From positions 1 through 40,557 of the forward strand of contig CAIRNJ010000056.1 in assembly GCA_903879915.1 (NCBI GenBank): 40,557 nt of DNA, read 5' to 3'. A program made the translations under genes and the position numbers. This DNA comes from an uncultured Elusimicrobia bacterium (lineage in GTDB: Bacteria; Elusimicrobiota; Elusimicrobia; Elusimicrobiales; UBA9959). Each line of letters opens with the position of its first letter. Within the stretch, counting starts at the first letter, position 1. The notes beneath the pieces are model-generated. The model was not told where the DNA came from, did not search any database, and saw only the letters and a list, made by a program, of their open reading frames with translations. Of this stretch, positions 23,686 through 31,271 are shown in pieces.

Positions 23686-24398
23686 AAGGTCTTCTTCGGC
23701 TTCGGGACCTCGCACACATACCAGTTCTCCAGCTTCTCGCGCGCCCAGGGATTCGACCGCAGGAAGACCAGGCTGGACTTAATGCTGGGGTCGTACTGGA
23801 AACAGCGGATGGGAATGCGGTTGAACAGCCCTTCCCAGCCGTGCAGCTTGAGCATATGGTTAAGGATGGTTTCCAGCGTAAGCCCGTGCAGGGGGTCGCG
23901 TGACTTAACAGCGGGCACGGGCTTGGCGGAGGATCCGGCTATGGCCACGGCGTAAGCGTTCCCGGAGCAGCACTTGCCCAGCGGGTTGGTTTCCTCGCAG
24001 CGGCATTTCGGCACCGCGCCGGTTATCTCCCTGATCACGGTGGCCCAGCGCGTGGCTCCGGTCTTAGCGACGGCGGCCACTACCTGGGCTTTAGTAACCT
24101 GCGCGCAGTAGCAGGCGTACACGGGCTCCGCCCCGGCCTTGAAATAAACAGGCACAAGCACGTCCTCCTGTTTGAACACGCCGCCCTTCGGGTGGAAATA
24201 GACCGCGGCGCAGGCGGGCGTTCTGCATATCAAGTATCTGTCCCGCGTTACGGCAATGCCGGGCTTAAGCAGCCTCCGCACCGTAGTTCCATGCACTATC
24301 TCGCCCGGCTGCCCGCAAAGCGGACAGGCTATGCTGTCGCCGCCCTGCGCGGGCTTGCCGCAGCAGGGCTCCCCGCAGCCGCCTGAGCGTTCGTTCAT
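23682..24398 (-). CDS. CopZ-type zinc/2Fe-2S domain fused to a VF530 domain
   Basis: 238 residues. The first ~145 carry the cysteine pattern of the N-terminal domain of archaeal CopZ: CPLC (~25-28), YLICRTPACAAVYF (~55-66), YACYCAQVT (~94-102) and KCRCEETNPLGKCC (~131-144), which in CopZ binds a zinc and a 2Fe-2S cluster (the last part is BFD-like). Residues ~168-228 (PLHGLTLETIL, IRCFQYDPSIKSSLVFLR, NPWAREKLENWY) match VF530/DUF2132, a small family proposed to bind DNA. In CopZ the cysteine domain is followed by a copper-carrying HMA domain, which is absent here. Possible metal- or redox-responsive DNA-binding protein; this is inference. Confidence 0.8.
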   Translation of the reverse strand: MNERSGGCGEPCCGKPAQGGDSIACPLCGQPGEIVHGTTVRRLLKPGIAVTRDRYLICRTPACAAVYFHPKGGVFKQEDVLVPVYFKAGAEPVYACYCAQVTKAQVVAAVAKTGATRWATVIREITGAVPKCRCEETNPLGKCCSGNAYAVAIAGSSAKPVPAVKSRDPLHGLTLETILNHMLKLHGWEGLFNRIPIRCFQYDPSIKSSLVFLRSNPWAREKLENWYVCEVPKPKKTL

Positions 24399-24401
24399 AT
24401 A

Positions 24402-24419
24402 TTACATCCGGGAAAGCAT
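24402..24419 (-). other. Five-codon upstream ORF
   Basis: ATG-CTT-TCC-CGG-ATG-TAA, in frame with the main gene and ending one codon before its ATG at 24398. GGAGG lies nine bases upstream of this mini-ORF, whereas the main ATG has no ribosome site. A caveat is that TGTAGAAT at 24434-24441 would start transcripts at about the GGAGG itself. Confidence 0.3.
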
Positions 24420-24433
24420 CTTTTCACACCTCC

Positions 24434-24441
24434 ATTCTACA
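24434..24441 (-). promoter_or_regulatory. -10 promoter box (TGTAGAAT)
   Basis: TAGAAT (24434-24439) directly preceded by TG on the minus strand. It is joined to a diverged copy of the CCGCCGGG element in a divergent intergenic region. Confidence 0.5.
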
Positions 24442-24479
24442 AAACAAACCGCCGGGCTTCCGCCTACAGGCCCGCTTTT

Positions 24480-24488
24480 TGCTAAACT
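24480..24488 (+). promoter_or_regulatory. Extended -10 promoter (TGCTAAACT) of the kinase gene
   Basis: TG-C-TAAACT on the plus strand, 34 bases before the ATG at 24523. The leader holds TGAGGTG as ribosome site. Confidence 0.5.
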
Positions 24489-24522
24489 TTTGGCAAGGCG
24501 CGCGGATAGGCCTGAGGTGTTT

Positions 24523-25212
24523 ATGAATAACACGGATCAAAAAACGGAAAAACCTGACCTTCTGAAGAGGATGTGCAGCGTGGCCGGCCACGAAATACGC
24601 AATCCTCTGGCTATCATCTCCAATTCAATTTATTACATCAAAACCAAGCTGGGCGCCGGCGGGGCGGCCGTTGACCCGAAGATAGCGAAGCATATAGGGA
24701 TCATCGAGGGAGAGGTAAAGAACAGCAACAACATCATCGAGGCGATGCTCGCTTTCTCCCGCGTAAAGGAATTGAACTGCGCGCCGGCCGCCGTGAACTC
24801 CGCCATCAAGGACCTGACGGGCGCTTACCAGTTCCCGCCTTCCGTCACGGTTAAGGCCGTGCCTGATCCCGCCGACCCCTGCGTGAACGCGGACATGGAA
24901 GCTGTAGCCTACGCGCTGCGCTGCGTGCTCGACAATGCGGTGCAGGCCATGCCCGAAGGCGGCACGGTCACCATCGAGGCTTCTCACGACGCCGCGCGGG
25001 CGCTGCTGAGCATCACCGACAGCGGCCCGGGGCTGCCCGGCGGCGACGGCGAGAAAGTATTCGAACCCTTCTTCACCACCAAGCCGCGCGGCATAGGGCT
25101 GGGCCTTACCATCGCGCGCAAGTTCCTGGAACAGCAGGGCGGCACCGCCACGGCGCAGAACGCTCCCGGCGGCGGCGCCAGGGTAACCCTGGCCCTGCCG
25201 CTGAAGCCGTAG
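24523..25212 (+). CDS. Soluble sensor-less histidine kinase
   Basis: 229 residues with no membrane segment and no N-terminal sensor domain. The H-box His23 lies in VAGHEIRNPLAI. The ATP-binding domain has an N-box (LDNAVQAMPEGG), G1 (ITDSGPGLPGG), an F-box (VFEPFFTTK) and G2 (RGIGLGLTIARKF). It should autophosphorylate and pass phosphate to a receiver; the three receiver-only proteins in this window are candidates but are not adjacent. The ATG at 24523 is preferred to longer in-frame readings, which run through the promoter. It converges with the gene at 25240. Confidence 0.9.
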   Translation: MNNTDQKTEKPDLLKRMCSVAGHEIRNPLAIISNSIYYIKTKLGAGGAAVDPKIAKHIGIIEGEVKNSNNIIEAMLAFSRVKELNCAPAAVNSAIKDLTGAYQFPPSVTVKAVPDPADPCVNADMEAVAYALRCVLDNAVQAMPEGGTVTIEASHDAARALLSITDSGPGLPGGDGEKVFEPFFTTKPRGIGLGLTIARKFLEQQGGTATAQNAPGGGARVTLALPLKP

Positions 25213-25239
25213 GGCAAGAGGCGCTGCTTTTTCCTTAGA

Positions 25240-25998
25240 TCAGAACCGCCCTAGATTCAGGTAATAAAACCCGTACTCCACCAGCGTACCGCCCGCTGAG
25301 CGCCTAATCTGCCGCGTGACCAGGTTCTTGCCATACTTGCGCACCTGTATCTCGTCGGTCTCTCCATCAGGGAACCGGGGCAGCCTGCAGCTGAGCTCCT
25401 TCTTAAGGAAAACCGCGCCTCCCCAGTAGGGAGACAGCCCGTCACGGCGCGCTACCGTGTTCGTGAACCATTCCGACCCGACGCACACAAGCCCGAACAC
25501 TTCGGTGAAGAGCACTTTGCCGCCGACATCTTTAGAGGCCAGTATGCTGGATACGCCGGTAGTAGGCCCGTTGCGCTGGCTGCTGGACCGGAAACCGCCC
25601 TTGATCCCGAAGACCAGACTCATATCCGGAACCTCTCCTTTTTCGAAGAAGGGAGCCAGATATTTCTTCAAGCCTTCTCCGTCGTCACTTTTGGCGTAGC
25701 CGTAGACCCTGTTGCGGGAGAGCTCCCCCTCTTGGCCAGGTTTAGCTCCGGCAGCACCAGCCGCTGCTCCGCAGGAGCGCAGGCCGTTAGCAGCAGGACT
25801 TTTACCATTAGTTGTATAGGACCTGTTCCCGCAGCCGGAAGGCGACGGAGTGAACCTGGCGATGTAGTATGGCGGCGTTTCGCCTGGCCGGGCCTTGATA
25901 CAGAAGCACTGCCCTTGAGCCGTCTCTGCTGCAACAGAGTTTGGCAGGAACAGCAGAACATGAACGAGAAGTACCGCCGGCATCGTAAAATGATTCAT
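25240..25998 (-). CDS. Hypothetical exported protein
   Basis: 252 residues with a signal peptide (MPAVLLVHVLLFLPNSVAA). The mature protein has cysteines near its N-terminus (QCFCIKARPGETPPYY) and a beta-rich C-terminal half. No family recognised. Start at 25998, or 25983 (the second Met); AAAGG lies about 11 bases upstream of the first. No lipobox. Confidence 0.65.
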   Translation of the reverse strand: MNHFTMPAVLLVHVLLFLPNSVAAETAQGQCFCIKARPGETPPYYIARFTPSPSGCGNRSYTTNGKSPAANGLRSCGAAAGAAGAKPGQEGELSRNRVYGYAKSDDGEGLKKYLAPFFEKGEVPDMSLVFGIKGGFRSSSQRNGPTTGVSSILASKDVGGKVLFTEVFGLVCVGSEWFTNTVARRDGLSPYWGGAVFLKKELSCRLPRFPDGETDEIQVRKYGKNLVTRQIRRSAGGTLVEYGFYYLNLGRF

Positions 25999-26164
25999 AC
26001 CCCGCCTTTATTGTTCCCGATTAAACTCAAACAATGGCGCCTAGCTCCCTGAACCGTTTCAGCTAATACTGCGCTAAAGTGTCGATTCTTTTAAAGGTTT
26101 AAGCTCCAGGATGTCCCCTCATAAATGTGAGCATCCGGAATATACTAGCAATATTCCCGGAAAC

Positions 26165-26192
26165 AAAACCGCCGGGCTGCCCCGGCGGTTTC
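26165..26192 (-). terminator. Terminator of the small lipoprotein gene
   Basis: Stem CCGCCGGG (26169-26176) with CCCGGCGG (26181-26188), then TTTTGTTT on the minus strand. The rest of the 25999-26257 gap shows no gene. Confidence 0.8.
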
Positions 26193-26257
26193 AATCCAGC
26201 TCTTAATGTTCAGCTAGTGACCGGCGTCCCCTGCCCGCTGAAACCCGAGGCCGGCCC

Positions 26258-26548
26258 TTATTTGCTCTCTTCTTTTACGGTCCCGCCTATCTGCGCCCAG
26301 CCCACGCCAAAAAGCCTGTTGATGAACCCCGGGAGCGTGCGCCAGTCGTTCGGCGTGTCGCTGACGTTGGTGACATTGGCGCCGGCCGGAACTTTCGCGG
26401 ACACGGTAGCCATGGGGTCCTTCGGTATCTGGACGAAAAGGATATTAGCCGAGTAGGCCGAAGCGGTAAAACGGCCGTCCCGCCGGTGAACTTCCGCACA
26501 ACCTGCCAGCAGGGAAAGTGAAACCAGCGCCAGGAATTGTATTTTCAT
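26258..26548 (-). CDS. Small lipoprotein
   Basis: 96 residues. The lipobox SLSLLAGC predicts lipidation at Cys17. The mature part (ASYSANILFVQIPKDP-type start, then GANVTNVSDTPNDW and GWAQIGGTVK) looks like a compact envelope domain; I cannot name the family. AAGGAGCAATA before the ATG is a strong ribosome site, and TG-TAAAAT lies about 30 bases further up. It is divergent from rlmN. Confidence 0.75.
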   Translation of the reverse strand: MKIQFLALVSLSLLAGCAEVHRRDGRFTASAYSANILFVQIPKDPMATVSAKVPAGANVTNVSDTPNDWRTLPGFINRLFGVGWAQIGGTVKEESK

Positions 26549-26652
26549 TATTGCTCCTTAAGCCGAACCGGGTGCGGATATTTTACAAAAACTCCGGCGG
26601 CATAAGCGGGACATCTCAGAATACGGCCGCCACCGCGGCGTGGCCAATATAT

Positions 26653-26658
26653 TAAGAT
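26653..26658 (+). promoter_or_regulatory. Possible -10 of a leaderless rlmN promoter
   Basis: TAAGAT ends six bases before the ATG at 26665, with no Shine-Dalgarno. TATATT at 26648-26653 is an alternative -10. Confidence 0.35.
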
Positions 26659-26664
26659 ATCTTG

Positions 26665-27681
26665 ATGCAACCTGACCTGCGGGGCTTGACCCGCGCGGAT
26701 ATAGAGACGGCGCTGACGGGCCTGGGCGAGAAACCCGGCAACGCGGGCGCGGTATTTCTGGCCGTGCACCGCCGCGGCGCCGTTGACCTGGCGCAGCTGC
26801 CGGGCGTGCCGGCGCGCGTAGCCCGGGCGCTCGCCCGCGCGTTCACGCTGCAGCCCCTGCCGCTCCCGGAGCGCAAGCTTGTTGCCGCGGACGGCACCAG
26901 GAAGCTGCTCTTCAGGTTCCCGGGCAACGCCCTGGCCGAATGCGTGGTGCTGCCCGGCAAGGACCAGCAGACCGCCTGCCTGTCCTCGCAGGCCGGCTGC
27001 GCCTGCGGCTGCACCTTCTGCGCCACCGGCGCCCTGGGGCTTAAGCGCTCGCTGACGCCGGTTGAAATAGTGGCCCAGTTCGAGGCCTGCCTGCGCGAGG
27101 CCGTGGACCTGCGGAGCCTGGTCTTCATGGGCATGGGCGAGCCTTTCCTGAACTGGGAGAACGTAAAGAAGGCGATAAAAATACTTTCCGACAGCCGCGG
27201 CCGCCATTTCCAGCAGGTGAAGATGACGGTGTCCACGGTGGGCGTGATACCGGTCATAGAGGAGCTGACAACCTCGGACCTGCGGGTAAGGCTGGCAGTA
27301 TCGCTGGTGGCGGCCGACCCCGGGCTGCGCGCGCGCCTGGCGCCGATGGAGAATACTTACCCGCTCAGCCGCGTGCTGGCCGCCGTAAGGGAATACTGCC
27401 GCGCGCGGCAGGCGCACGTTATGCTGGAGTACATCCTGCTGCCCGGCGTGAACGACCGGCCGTCCGACTCCGCGCAGCTGGCGGAACTTATTGAAGGCAT
27501 CCCCTGCCGCCTCAACCTGATCCCCTTCAACCCGCCGGGCGGCCCCGGCGTTGCAGCGCCGCGCATAAAGGAGTTCCAGCAGGAACTTATAGCCGCCGGC
27601 GTGCACGCCTACTTGCGCCAGGAAAAAGGCGCGGACATTGCCGCCGCCTGCGGCCAGCTGGCCGCCGGCGGGGACAAGTAA
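26665..27681 (+). CDS. rlmN: Dual-specificity rRNA/tRNA adenine-C2 methyltransferase RlmN
   Basis: 338 residues. A radical-SAM enzyme that methylates C2 of A2503 in 23S rRNA and of A37 in some tRNAs. The cluster-binding motif is C112-x3-C116-x2-C119 in CACGCTFCATG. Other conserved blocks are VFMGMGEPFLNWENV, STVGVIPVI, LAVSLVAADPGLR, YILLPGVND and LIPFNPPGG, and the near-C-terminal Cys in AAACGQL is the expected methyl-carrying residue. An extra Cys (C114) lies inside the motif. The ATG at 26665 is taken as start (TTG at 26662 is also possible). Confidence 0.93.
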   Translation: MQPDLRGLTRADIETALTGLGEKPGNAGAVFLAVHRRGAVDLAQLPGVPARVARALARAFTLQPLPLPERKLVAADGTRKLLFRFPGNALAECVVLPGKDQQTACLSSQAGCACGCTFCATGALGLKRSLTPVEIVAQFEACLREAVDLRSLVFMGMGEPFLNWENVKKAIKILSDSRGRHFQQVKMTVSTVGVIPVIEELTTSDLRVRLAVSLVAADPGLRARLAPMENTYPLSRVLAAVREYCRARQAHVMLEYILLPGVNDRPSDSAQLAELIEGIPCRLNLIPFNPPGGPGVAAPRIKEFQQELIAAGVHAYLRQEKGADIAAACGQLAAGGDK

Positions 27682-27684
27682 ATA

Positions 27685-27707
27685 AAATCGCCGGGCTTCC
27701 CCGGCGG
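27685..27707 (-). terminator. Terminator of the DTW gene
   Basis: Stem CGCCGGG (27689-27695) with CCCGGCG (27700-27706). On the minus strand it is followed by ATTTTATT. Confidence 0.7.
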
Positions 27708-27724
27708 CGCTGCCTGACTGGCGC

Positions 27725-27752
27725 AAATAGTCATTAAGTCATCAGCGTCCCC
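27725..27752 (-). repeat. GGGGACG repeat overlapping a gene end
   Basis: On the minus strand GGGGACGCTGATGACTTAAT followed by GACTATTT. It encodes the last residues (GTLMT) and the TAA stop of the DTW gene. Confidence 0.8.
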
Positions 27753-28426
27753 TTCTTCTTATTCTCCTCCCTTCTTCTGCCTTTGCCGTTCTGGTACGGC
27801 AGGTGGGTGTCCACCAGTTTCTTAAAAACCACCATCAGGTTTTCACTTTCGCCGTTAAGGGCCTCATAGCCGGCTTCCCCGGCCTCTTTGCATAAATAAT
27901 AGATGGCCTCTATGGTGGAAACACAATGCTGCATGGGCTGTTTTTTGATCCGGAACTGGGAAATGTAATTGCCGGAAAAAGAAAGCCGGGGTACGGCATG
28001 AAGGTTCCGGCTATGGTATAAAAGCTGCCTGGCGCAGTTCCAGGTGCCGTCTATAACGAATATCAGAAGAGTTTTCCCTGCCGCGGCGGGCGCGGCGCCC
28101 ATGTTCCTGAAATTCACCGCTTTGGGCCCGGGGTACAGCACAAAAGGGCTGTAGGAGGGATTCCGGAGCAAAGTATTAACCCGCTCGTCGCGCGTAAAAT
28201 CAGTGCCGGTTAAAAGTTCCGCGTTCGTTAAACATAATTTTGCCAGCCGGGCCGTCCCCGTTCTTTGTTTTCGGTCCTCCTTGGTATGCATCAGGATCAC
28301 GAAGCGCATCCGCGTAGCGAACGGTTTTATGCTGCCGCATAAACAGGTTTTTTTCGCCCTGCGGCAGGTATAGCAGTACTCGCGGTGTTCGGCCCTGATA
28401 TCCGGAAGATCGGTTTTATTTAACAT
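27734..28426 (-). CDS. DTW-domain protein, probable tRNA-uridine aminocarboxypropyltransferase
   Basis: 230 residues. An N-terminal cysteine cluster (CYTCRRAKKTCLC) is followed by the SPOUT-like DTW domain with the signature DGTW in LLIFVIDGTWNCARQLL. Family members such as TapT (YfiP) add the acp group from SAM to a uridine in tRNA. RMRFVILMHTKEDRK and STIEAIYYLCKEAG are further conserved blocks. Promoter TGCTAAAAT lies at 28447-28455. The last five residues and the stop are encoded by a GGGGACG repeat, so the C-terminal tail is not ancestral. Confidence 0.88.
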   Translation of the reverse strand: MLNKTDLPDIRAEHREYCYTCRRAKKTCLCGSIKPFATRMRFVILMHTKEDRKQRTGTARLAKLCLTNAELLTGTDFTRDERVNTLLRNPSYSPFVLYPGPKAVNFRNMGAAPAAAGKTLLIFVIDGTWNCARQLLYHSRNLHAVPRLSFSGNYISQFRIKKQPMQHCVSTIEAIYYLCKEAGEAGYEALNGESENLMVVFKKLVDTHLPYQNGKGRRREENKKKGTLMT

Positions 28427-28446
28427 GAAAGCGCCCTGACAGAACT

Positions 28447-28455
28447 ATTTTAGCA
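28447..28455 (-). promoter_or_regulatory. Extended -10 promoter (TGCTAAAAT)
   Basis: TTTGCTAAAATA on the minus strand, 20 bases before the DTW gene ATG at 28426. Confidence 0.55.
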
Positions 28456-28560
28456 AATGGGCGTCAGCCGCGCGGCTAAGGCTGCCGGGTTGAGCCGGCG
28501 GCAGGGAAAGAAGTATGATTCTAATCGAGCTTTAATAGAATTATCAAAGGAGCACTACTA

Positions 28561-28938
28561 ATGAAAAACAGAATACTTGCCAGCTGCCTCGCCCTCGCCA
28601 TCCTGGCCGGCGCCGGGGTGATCGGCGCGCGGGCGCAGGACAAAGCGAAAGCGATGAAAGAAGTGGTGACGAAAACGGGCGTCATAGAGATAATAAAGGC
28701 CGACCCGGCGAAGAAAGAGAAATACGACACGATCCTTCTTAAGATCGACAAAGAGACAATCAAGCTCCTTCCCGGCGCCGATAAGAAAGCCTTCAAGCCC
28801 TTGGAAAAACTCAACGGCAAGACCGTAACGGTGACCGGCGAACTGCTGCCCCCCAACCCGCCCAAATACCCCTTGGCGGCCCTAAAGGTAGCCTCAGTAG
28901 CCAAAGCTGCGGCTCCCGCGGCGACCGACAAGAAATAA
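28561..28938 (+). CDS. Small exported protein, possible OB-like fold
   Basis: 125 residues with a signal peptide (ILASCLALAILAGAGVIGA, then RAQ). The mature part reads as a short beta barrel: TKTGVIEII, YDTILLKID, LNGKTVTVTGELLP, AALKVASV, a pattern like small periplasmic OB-fold proteins, though not certain. The C-terminus is Ala/Lys-rich. AAAGGAG lies about ten bases before the ATG. A strong terminator follows, so it is a single-gene unit. Confidence 0.72.
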   Translation: MKNRILASCLALAILAGAGVIGARAQDKAKAMKEVVTKTGVIEIIKADPAKKEKYDTILLKIDKETIKLLPGADKKAFKPLEKLNGKTVTVTGELLPPNPPKYPLAALKVASVAKAAAPAATDKK

Positions 28939-28956
28939 CCGCGACAGCCGTACAAT

Positions 28957-28992
28957 AAAACGCCCCGGCAAAGTAGCCGGGGCGCTTTTTTT
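28957..28992 (+). terminator. Rho-independent terminator
   Basis: Stem CGCCCCGGC (28961-28969) with GCCGGGGCG (28976-28984) followed by seven T residues. Confidence 0.92.
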
Positions 28993-28994
28993 GC

Positions 28995-29081
28995 AGGGGA
29001 CGCTTTTGTCTTTTTGACTTATTGTTAACAATTACTTAGCCCGGCGACGGATAAATAGTCAAAAAGTAAAAATCGTCCCCT
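28995..29081. repeat. GGGGACG inverted repeat
   Basis: The left arm (28995-29023, AGGGGACGCTTTTGTC...) and right arm (29053-29081) form a long imperfect inverted repeat with a spacer of about 29 bases. It lies between a plus-strand terminator and the MATE gene. Confidence 0.85.
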
Positions 29082-29094
29082 CTCCCCAAAAAGG

Positions 29095-29100
29095 TAAACT
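29095..29100 (+). promoter_or_regulatory. Possible -10 of a leaderless MATE promoter
   Basis: TAAACT ends seven bases before the ATG at 29108. AAAAAGG lies 13 bases upstream of the ATG and could be a weak ribosome site instead. Confidence 0.4.
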
Positions 29101-29107
29101 AGTAACA

Positions 29108-30481
29108 ATGAAGCGCTGGCTTAATGATCCGTTGGACCGCGAGATATACGGCATAGCCTTTCCGGCCTTCCTGGGCTTTCTGGCCTTCATCCTTTTCGAC
29201 GTCATAAATATTTTCTGGGTGGGCAAGCTGGGCACCCAGGCCATAGCCGGCGTGGCCTCGGCCGCCTTCCTTACGTGGGCGGTGTACGCGGCTATGAATG
29301 CCACCACCGTAGGCGCGAACACCCTTATAGCGCAGCTCTTCGGCGCCGGCCGCACCGCCGAGGCGCGGCGCGCGGCCGTGGAGGCCGCCTGGCTTAGCCT
29401 GGGAGCCAGCCTGCTGATAATCGCGCTGCTGCTGCCTTTTATCGGCGCCATTTTTCGTCTGATGGGGCTGCAGCCGGCAACGGCGGCGTACGCGCGGCAG
29501 TACCTCACCATCTACGTGTGCGCGCTGCCGCTTTTTTATCTCTGCAACCTGGCCGGCAATATTTTCAACGCCTACGGCGACGTCCGCACCAACGTGCTGA
29601 TAATGTCGGCGTCCGTGGCCCTCAACATGGTGCTGGACCCGGTGCTGATACTCGGCTATTTCACCGGGCGGCCTTTCGGCGTGACGGGCGCGGCCGCCGC
29701 CACCGTGATCTCCACCGCCGGCGCGCTGGCGCTGCAGGTGGTCTACCTGCGCAGGCGCGGTTTCCTGCCGCCGCTGGGCGAGGTGGCGCGGCTCCCCGCC
29801 TTCACCAACGCGCGGCGGATACTGCGCATAGGCGTGCCGTCCGCCTCGGTGAACCTGGTCTGGTCCCTTATCTATCCGGCGCTTACGGTAATAATCACGC
29901 GCTTCGGCGAGGCCCCGCTGGCGGGTCTCAGCGTCTGCTTCCGCCTGGAAGGCGTCCCCTATTACCTGGCCATGGGCTTCTCTACCGCCATGGCTACCCT
30001 GATCGGGCAGGCTTTCGGCCGGGGCGATATGCGCCGCGTGCGATCGATAGCCGGCCGCGGCTGCGTGCTCATCACCGGGCTTATGGTGCCCGTGGCCCTG
30101 GCTTTCATCTTCATCCCCGGCTGGCTGGTGCGGCCGCTCACCTCCGACCCCGAAGTGATAGCCCACGCCGTGCGCTACCTGCGCATTATAGGTTATTGCG
30201 AAATATTTTTGGGCTGGGAGCTGCTCTTCCAGGGGGCCTTCAACGGCCTGGGGCATACCCGCGATTACATGCTGATAGCCGTGCCGCTTACCGTGGCGCG
30301 CTGGCCGGCGGCCTGGCTGCTGGCCGTCACCTGCGGGCTGGGCACCGCCGGCATCTGGTGGGCCATCAGCCTTTCCACCTTCGCCAAGGGCGCCTGGCTG
30401 GGCTGGCTTTTCTATAAAGGCCGGAGCACTTCCCGCCTGCTTGAAACTCCGGCAGCCCCGGAACTTGCATTGCAGCAATAG
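29108..30481 (+). CDS. MATE-family efflux transporter
   Basis: 457 residues with about twelve membrane segments in two homologous halves, the usual MATE length. The N-terminal block IYGIAFPAFLGFLAFILFDV and the paired motif RTNVLIMSASVALNMVLDPVLI fit the family; the second half repeats it around GVPSASVNLVW and GFSTAMATLIGQAFGRGD. These are Na+- or H+-driven exporters of cationic drugs and metabolites in the inner membrane. The substrate is unknown. It converges with the gene at 30512, with no clear hairpin between. Confidence 0.93.
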   Translation: MKRWLNDPLDREIYGIAFPAFLGFLAFILFDVINIFWVGKLGTQAIAGVASAAFLTWAVYAAMNATTVGANTLIAQLFGAGRTAEARRAAVEAAWLSLGASLLIIALLLPFIGAIFRLMGLQPATAAYARQYLTIYVCALPLFYLCNLAGNIFNAYGDVRTNVLIMSASVALNMVLDPVLILGYFTGRPFGVTGAAAATVISTAGALALQVVYLRRRGFLPPLGEVARLPAFTNARRILRIGVPSASVNLVWSLIYPALTVIITRFGEAPLAGLSVCFRLEGVPYYLAMGFSTAMATLIGQAFGRGDMRRVRSIAGRGCVLITGLMVPVALAFIFIPGWLVRPLTSDPEVIAHAVRYLRIIGYCEIFLGWELLFQGAFNGLGHTRDYMLIAVPLTVARWPAAWLLAVTCGLGTAGIWWAISLSTFAKGAWLGWLFYKGRSTSRLLETPAAPELALQQ

Positions 30482-30511
30482 CCAGACACCTCACTTACTC
30501 TTTTTTCAATT

Positions 30512-31219
30512 TTAACTATCAGCAGCCTCATCCGGCTCATTCGAAGCCGTATTAGTTCCCGCTGCATCTTCCCCGCCCGGGAGCGGCGGCGGTGGAGCAT
30601 CCTCGCCGGCCTGCGCGTCCAGCTCTGTCCTGCACCGCTTGATCAATTCCGGCACCGCCGCCATTTCCTGCTCCGCCTCCGCGCCGAAGAGCACGGACTC
30701 GCTCAGGCTCACTGCGTCCGCCGTATCTTCCGGAGGCTGCACGGTATAATTCACTACCAGGTTCCCTACAACGGCTTCCTTGGTGCTGGTGAACTGTATG
30801 TAAGAGATATCTTTAATGGGGATCTCGCATGGGGCCACGTAGCCCGTCAGGCCGGACATATCGGCAATGCCTGAAGTAGCGATAAAGATCCTGTCCGGGT
30901 AGACCTCAAGCGTCTTGGCCAGGCCGCAGACCGACATGATAGGCGCGGCGGCAGCCCTTTTTACGCCCGCAGTTCGGCTTTCGGCTCCGCTCACCGCTAC
31001 TGCGCCGCATTTCCAGCAGGTATCGAAGTTCTCTTCCAGCGGTTCGCCGCAATTTTCACAACGCCTCGAAACGGGGGGCGCGGAATTGTTCTTTAGCCCG
31101 GCGCCGCCCCCGGGCGCTTCTTCTTCCTCTTCGGGGACATAGGGAAGTTTGGTATCACAATAGCCGCAGTAGGCGGAATCGTCATCCAGGCTGCGCTTGC
31201 AATTAGGACATATCTTCAT
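30512..31219 (-). CDS. Double zinc-ribbon protein
   Basis: About 235 residues. Two zinc ribbons near the N-terminus: CPNCKRSLDDDSAYCGYC (~4-21) and CENCGEPLEENFDTCWKC (~54-71). A central region (~95-165; LEVYPDRIFIATSGIADM, IPIKDISYIQFTSTK) looks like a small PH-like beta barrel, as in bacterial PH-domain proteins with zinc ribbons. The C-terminus is acidic and proline-rich. Function unknown. Start ATG 31219, or GTG 31228; no clear ribosome site. Confidence 0.72.
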   Translation of the reverse strand: MKICPNCKRSLDDDSAYCGYCDTKLPYVPEEEEEAPGGGAGLKNNSAPPVSRRCENCGEPLEENFDTCWKCGAVAVSGAESRTAGVKRAAAAPIMSVCGLAKTLEVYPDRIFIATSGIADMSGLTGYVAPCEIPIKDISYIQFTSTKEAVVGNLVVNYTVQPPEDTADAVSLSESVLFGAEAEQEMAAVPELIKRCRTELDAQAGEDAPPPPLPGGEDAAGTNTASNEPDEAADS

Positions 31220-31271
31220 ATTTATCACGCCATTGAACCGCCAGCTTCCCGGCGGTCACAAAAGTACTTGC

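Noticed and set aside
25999-26257. Possible small gene in the 260-base gap
   Set aside because: The only clear feature is the hairpin terminator at 26165-26192; short frames there have no start signal.
26548-27726. Minus-strand frame opposite rlmN
   Set aside because: rlmN has the full radical-SAM motif set; the reverse frame is a shadow.
29099-30478. Long minus-strand reading frame opposite the MATE gene (459 codons)
   Set aside because: It mirrors a clear MATE transporter; its product is rich in His, Arg, Gly and Gln with no domain. It is a high-GC shadow.
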